Below, piece after piece: positions 6,830-10,332 of a DNA stretch of 10,332 bases. The notes under the pieces are model-generated. The model saw nothing but the letters and a program-made list of their open reading frames with translations, made no database searches and was not told the origin of the DNA. This DNA is from Saprospiraceae bacterium. GTDB lineage: Bacteria > Bacteroidota > Bacteroidia > Chitinophagales > Saprospiraceae. The position numbers and the translations under genes were made by a program. The stretch spans positions 1 to 10,332 of the forward strand of contig SCUG01000286.1 of assembly GCA_004297645.1 (NCBI GenBank), given 5' to 3'. Each line of letters begins with the position of its first letter. The first letter of the stretch is position 1.

Positions 6830-8431
6830 TCAGAACCGTTGGATGATTTTTGTATTCAGCCGGCTGAACAATTCACTTTTATCTGTGAGCGTGCCTTCAT
6901 AATACACGTACAAAGACAGCTTTTGCATCAGACGGAATGATAGTTCCACTCCTCCAATTTTCTGGAGCACCGGATTTTCATACCCCAGGTAGTTGTAGCT
7001 CACATAACGGAAATATGCACCGGTGCCGAGTTTCCCTTTGATGAAGTCTTTGCTGAGCCGTACGCCGTAAATTTTGCTGTCAATGTAGTTGGTTTTTAGG
7101 AAATTGGCTGTCAGCGACGCCTGGCCATTCAGCCAGGGCACACGGTTTATAGAAATGTAGCTGTTGAGATTTTTGGATTCATTAATCTTGCTTTTCTGAA
7201 ACCTCCAACTTGCATTGATGCCCCAGGTGATGTTCTTGAAAGGCCGGATGTTGACGCCAAAGCGCAAGCCCTGCCTCGTTTCATCTTCGATGAGTTTGTC
7301 AATAAAATTTTTGTACGACTCGTAATAAATGATGTTTTTGCGCTGGTCATAAGACAATGAAAACTGTAGTGCTCTTGAATAACGGTACCTCAGCGATAGG
7401 TATATGTTGGTGAGCGTGGGCGAATTTTTCACCACCTCATTCACCTTTTGATAAAGGTCCGTTTCAGCGGAGCTGAAAAAATTCAGATTATCCATCAAGT
7501 CGTTGGAGTGCTGGAAATAAACAAACCGCCGGTCCACATTCCCCTGATTTCTTTGCTCGATAAACCCAAGTGTGGTTTGAAAATGCTTCTTGTCTTTATC
7601 TGAAATATGGCTGAGGTAAGCCCCTGCCTGCATGAGCTTTATATTGAAGCTATAATCGGAATAATCCGGGCGGGAACCCGCCAGCACACCTGCCACAAAA
7701 TTGCCGAAGCCCTTTTCAAATTGCAGGCCATCAATGGCGCCCATGCTCGATATCTTTGGATTGATTTTCCGGCCAAGGGCAACACTGGTGTTCTGGTCGA
7801 AGTCGTATCTCACGTCGAGAGTATATACCTTCAGAGCATTGGCAAGGTTCGACTTTACATCGGCCCACTCGTTTATCGTGTGGCGAAAGGTGATGTAGGC
7901 ATCGGTAGAAAAACCGCTATTGTTCAGGTGATCGCCATTGAAAGAGAAAGCGTACCGCATCTGATGATTCGTCTGCTGTGGAGACAGGTTGCTGTAGGAA
8001 GCTACCGATATGCGGCCTTTGGTTTTTTGTTTAAAGGCAGGCTCCCCTTCCTCTTGCTCCGGGGTTACAGGCGCCACAGGTGCCACGTCATAGGGCGCCT
8101 CCGCAGGTTTCGGCTTCTCCACTTCGGTTTTGGCTACAGGGTGTAGTTTACCAATCAGTTCCTGGTCCACTTTTACACTTTGCGATGCAACGGGGAGGCA
8201 AACGCAGGATGAGGAAGACTTGTTGACAACCACCAAGCTGGGCTTCAATACGCCGCCTTCATTGATGAAGAGCGTATCGCCGGGGTTGATATTTTCAGTG
8301 GATGCGAATTTGACATACACATTTTGCAACGAAACGTAAGTTACTTTGCCTTTAATGGTTGTGGCTTGCTCTTGCGCCCTGAGGACAACTCCTATGGACA
8401 TAATTATGGCTATCACTAAAATGTTCTTCAT
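6830..8431 (-). CDS. Outer-membrane beta-barrel protein next to the cytochrome
   Basis: This 533-residue protein starts at the ATG at 8431. Upstream in-frame codons to 8536 overlap the cytochrome coding region and lack a signal sequence, whereas this start gives a clean signal peptide (KN, a hydrophobic run, cleavage likely after LRA at residue 19, then QEQ). Residues about 25-96 form a small all-beta, SH3-like-looking domain (GKVTYVSLQNVYVKF, NPGDTLF) that contains a lone CVC pair at C76 and C78. A Pro/Glu/Ala-rich linker follows (about 98-132). Residues about 139-533 show the alternating polar/hydrophobic pattern, aromatic girdles and turns of a transmembrane beta barrel, ending in RF, the terminal Phe used by outer-membrane assembly. 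The length would allow roughly 16-20 strands, fewer than a 26- to 28-strand MtrB-type barrel. No named family is recognised. The gene begins 22 bp after the multihaem cytochrome stop, so the two are almost surely co-transcribed. Confidence 0.8.
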   Translation of the reverse strand: MKNILVIAIIMSIGVVLRAQEQATTIKGKVTYVSLQNVYVKFASTENINPGDTLFINEGGVLKPSLVVVNKSSSSCVCLPVASQSVKVDQELIGKLHPVAKTEVEKPKPAEAPYDVAPVAPVTPEQEEGEPAFKQKTKGRISVASYSNLSPQQTNHQMRYAFSFNGDHLNNSGFSTDAYITFRHTINEWADVKSNLANALKVYTLDVRYDFDQNTSVALGRKINPKISSMGAIDGLQFEKGFGNFVAGVLAGSRPDYSDYSFNIKLMQAGAYLSHISDKDKKHFQTTLGFIEQRNQGNVDRRFVYFQHSNDLMDNLNFFSSAETDLYQKVNEVVKNSPTLTNIYLSLRYRYSRALQFSLSYDQRKNIIYYESYKNFIDKLIEDETRQGLRFGVNIRPFKNITWGINASWRFQKSKINESKNLNSYISINRVPWLNGQASLTANFLKTNYIDSKIYGVRLSKDFIKGKLGTGAYFRYVSYNYLGYENPVLQKIGGVELSFRLMQKLSLYVYYEGTLTDKSELFSRLNTKIIQRF

Positions 8432-8453
8432 TCCAGTTGAATTTGAATTTTGA

Positions 8454-10332
8454 TTAGTCCGCTTCTCCTGTTGGGTGGCAAGAGTAACAGGCAGGGCTTG
8501 AGTAGGAATACCCCGATACCCCATTGTGGTCGTCACCTACTTCTACCGGGTCATCGTGTTCGTGGCAATCAATACAGCTAAAGGAAGCAAAATTGCCGGG
8601 TATCGTATGGCATTCAATGCACTGGTCCCATTCACCCTCATGTTGGCCACTGTAAATTGGGAAATACTGGCTATCGTGATCCCATGTGGAGGGTACCCAA
8701 GCGGTTTGGGAATGGCAATCATCACAAGTCGTCGGAAATCCTGCTGCCACGTGGTTAGGATTATTCGCGTTGTTGTAGTTGCTGGCATGGCAGCCATAGC
8801 AGGTGTTAGGCGTGTTGTTGTAATTGCCATTGTGGCACTCGGCGCAGTCGTTCTGAATGGCAGCGTGCGCCCCGATGAGCGGCCAGTAATTATTGTGAAT
8901 CGGGAATGTGGCAGGATCCCAGTTGGGGTCGGTAGTGTGACACATATCGCAATTTGTGGGCAGCCCCAACGCCACGTGATTCGGGTTAGCCGCTTGGTTG
9001 TAATTAGTCATGTGGCAACCCTCGCATGTATTGGGGGTGTTGTTGTAATTCCCGTTGTGGCAGGAATTACAATCGTTGGCAATGACGAGGTGCGCTCCAG
9101 TCAACGGGTAGAAATTATTGTGGTTAAAAGTGGATGGCACCCACGCGGTTTCAGTGTGGCAATCCTCGCAATCGGTCGGGAACTGGTTGGCTAAGTGATT
9201 CGGATTGTTTGTCTGGTTGTAGTCGTCTGCGTGGCAGCCGTAACAAGTGTTCGGCGTATTGTTGTAGTTCCCGTTGTGACAGATGGCACAATCGTTCTGA
9301 ATGGCAGCATGGGCGCCGCTCAGCACATAGTAATTGTTGTGAATGGGGAAGGTAGCCGGGTTCCAATCCGGTATCGTGGTGTGGCACATGTCGCAATCTG
9401 TCGGTATAGCCAATGCCACGTGGTTGGGATTGGTGGATTGGTTGTAATCGGTCATGTGGCAGCCCTCACAGGCATTAGGCGTGTTGTTGTAATTCCCATT
9501 ATGGCAAATCGCGCAATCGTTGGCGATGGGTAAATGCGCCCCATCCAGCACGAAATAATTGCTGTGAATGGGGAAGCTCGCCGGAGCCCATCCTGGTACG
9601 GTCGTGTGGCACATGGCGCAGTCGTTCGGAATATTTATCGCAGCGTGGTCAGGATTAGTTGATTGGTCGTAGTCGGCTTGGTGACAGCCCTCACAAGTGT
9701 TCGGTGTATTATTATAGTTGCCGTTGTGGCAAGCTGCACAATCCGTGGCAATAGTAGCATGCGCACCATCGAGCACGTAATAATCATCGTGAATGCTAAA
9801 GGTAGCCGGACTCCAGCCCGGGTCGGTGGTATGGCATGTGGCACAATTCGTTGGGAACGCCAGATTCACGTGATTCGGGTTGGTTGACTGATTGTAATCG
9901 CTGATATGACAGCCTTCACAAGTGTTTGGCGTATTGTTGTAATTACCGTTGTGGCAGGCTGCACAGTCGTTCGCGATAACGGCATGAGCGCCATCGAGCA
10001 CATAATAGTTATTGTGGTCCGCAAACGTAGCCGGATTCCAACCCGGGTTGGTCGTGTGGCAAGATTCGCAATCCGTCGAAAATGCCAGGTTTATGTGGTT
10101 CGGGTTGGTCGTTTGGTTGTAATTAGCCTGGTGGCAACCTTCGCAGGTATTCGGCGTGTTGTTGTAATTGCCGTTGTGACAGGCGTTGCAATCATTGGCA
10201 ATAGCCACGTGCGCTCCGGTGAATGGATAGAAGGCGCTGTGGTCGAAATTGGAAGGTGACCAAGCTGTTTCCGTGTGGCAGTTCTGGCAATCCATAGGAA
10301 ACTGCAATACCGTATGGTTGGGGTTGGTTGTA
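8454..10332 (-). CDS. Giant tandem-repeat multihaem cytochrome c (5' end missing)
   Basis: The frame is open to the right edge of the window, so the true start and signal peptide lie outside; the first in-frame TTG at 10307 is inside a repeat and is not a start. The visible 625 or so residues contain 25 CxxCH motifs, each able to bind one covalent c-type haem. Most lie in seven tandem units of 75 residues (one of 73), each with the layout CxxCH-10-CxGCH-20-CxxCH-28/30. Each unit also keeps three non-motif histidines (in NPNH, in HNN-like sequences and in GAH), enough for bis-histidine ligation of all three haems. HNGNYNNTPN is identical in all seven units. The C terminus is a different cap with three CxxCH and ends PTGEAD. 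The protein is exported, since CxxCH haem attachment is periplasmic; its final location is unknown. Electron storage or transfer, possibly across or outside the outer membrane with the downstream barrel, is inferred. Confidence 0.9.
   Translation of the reverse strand, partial: TTNPNHTVLQFPMDCQNCHTETAWSPSNFDHSAFYPFTGAHVAIANDCNACHNGNYNNTPNTCEGCHQANYNQTTNPNHINLAFSTDCESCHTTNPGWNPATFADHNNYYVLDGAHAVIANDCAACHNGNYNNTPNTCEGCHISDYNQSTNPNHVNLAFPTNCATCHTTDPGWSPATFSIHDDYYVLDGAHATIATDCAACHNGNYNNTPNTCEGCHQADYDQSTNPDHAAINIPNDCAMCHTTVPGWAPASFPIHSNYFVLDGAHLPIANDCAICHNGNYNNTPNACEGCHMTDYNQSTNPNHVALAIPTDCDMCHTTIPDWNPATFPIHNNYYVLSGAHAAIQNDCAICHNGNYNNTPNTCYGCHADDYNQTNNPNHLANQFPTDCEDCHTETAWVPSTFNHNNFYPLTGAHLVIANDCNSCHNGNYNNTPNTCEGCHMTNYNQAANPNHVALGLPTNCDMCHTTDPNWDPATFPIHNNYWPLIGAHAAIQNDCAECHNGNYNNTPNTCYGCHASNYNNANNPNHVAAGFPTTCDDCHSQTAWVPSTWDHDSQYFPIYSGQHEGEWDQCIECHTIPGNFASFSCIDCHEHDDPVEVGDDHNGVSGYSYSSPACYSCHPTGEAD
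8622..10190 (-). repeat. Seven in-frame coding repeats of about 225 bp
   Basis: Taking the cysteine that opens each CxxCH-NGNYNNTPN block as the register, units span 10190-9966, 9965-9741, 9740-9516, 9515-9291, 9290-9072, 9071-8847 and 8846-8622. Six are 225 bp and the fifth is 219 bp. A further partial unit runs from 10191 off the window edge. The core peptide HNGNYNNTPN is invariant, yet its codons differ between units (for example GTATTATTATAG versus GTGTTGTTGTAA on the plus strand). The copies are therefore old enough for silent sites to diverge while the protein is held constant. Confidence 0.93.

Noticed and set aside
8432..8536. 35-residue N-terminal extension of the barrel protein
   Set aside because: It overlaps the end of the cytochrome gene and would bury the signal peptide; the ATG at 8431 gives a proper signal sequence and a normal 22-bp spacing.
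8622..10190. Tandem repeats considered as a CRISPR array or other non-coding satellite
   Set aside because: The 225-bp period, maintained reading frame, silent-site divergence and conserved CxxCH motifs show coding repeats.
8526..10259. Series of plus-strand open frames rich in Val/Ile (8526-9194, 9195-9533, 9906-10259)
   Set aside because: They are antisense to the cytochrome repeats. Their repetitive V/I content is the complement of the repeated Asn and His codons, not an independent gene.
10305..10307. TTG at the start of the longest cytochrome open frame
   Set aside because: The frame continues open to the window edge with repeat-like sequence (TTNPNHTV) upstream, so this is an internal Leu codon of a truncated gene.

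Overview
The window looks like a chromosomal piece of a Bacteroidota-type bacterium (Bacteroidetes/Ignavibacteria breadth; I cannot narrow it from sequence alone). The support is: a one-piece CcsBA cytochrome c synthetase; an outer-membrane barrel protein ending in Phe; AT-rich leaders without Shine-Dalgarno boxes before all four visible starts; and a TAnnTTTG-type -7 element before one gene. The Asn-rich CxxCH repeat protein also resembles multiheme proteins I associate with this group. No phage, insertion sequence, CRISPR array, tRNA or rRNA was recognised.

Layout from left to right. Bases 1-379 hold no gene but contain a long imperfect inverted repeat (175-242) and a GC-rich stem-loop (301-319). 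Bases 380-2131 (minus strand) encode an SGLT-like sodium/solute symporter. Bases 2132-2503 are a divergent intergenic region with a perfect CRP-type palindrome (TGTGA-N6-TCACA). Bases 2504-5632 (plus strand) encode a full-length fused CcsBA cytochrome c synthetase with all four expected histidines and the WWD motif. Bases 5633-5951 separate two convergent genes and carry nested GC-rich palindromes plus a strong, probably bidirectional, hairpin terminator. Three minus-strand genes follow, in transcription order: a giant multiheme c-type cytochrome (8454 to beyond the right edge, 5' end missing), an outer-membrane beta-barrel protein (6830-8431, only 22 bp downstream) and an OB-fold lipoprotein (5952-6707, after a 122-bp gap with its own promoter-like motif).

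How they may work together. The visible part of the cytochrome has 25 CxxCH haem-binding motifs, mostly in seven tandem units of about 75 residues. Each unit has three CxxCH motifs and three additional conserved histidines, which is the stoichiometry expected if every haem has two histidine ligands. With an outer-membrane barrel encoded directly downstream, the pair is a candidate electron conduit or cell-surface wire. CcsBA would attach the haems in the periplasm. The lipoprotein, of a family resembling NrfJ-type proteins found near multihaem cytochromes, would be an envelope accessory factor. The transporter has no evident link to this set. The respiratory or extracellular electron-transfer role is inference; the haem motifs, repeats, gene order and palindromes are seen directly.
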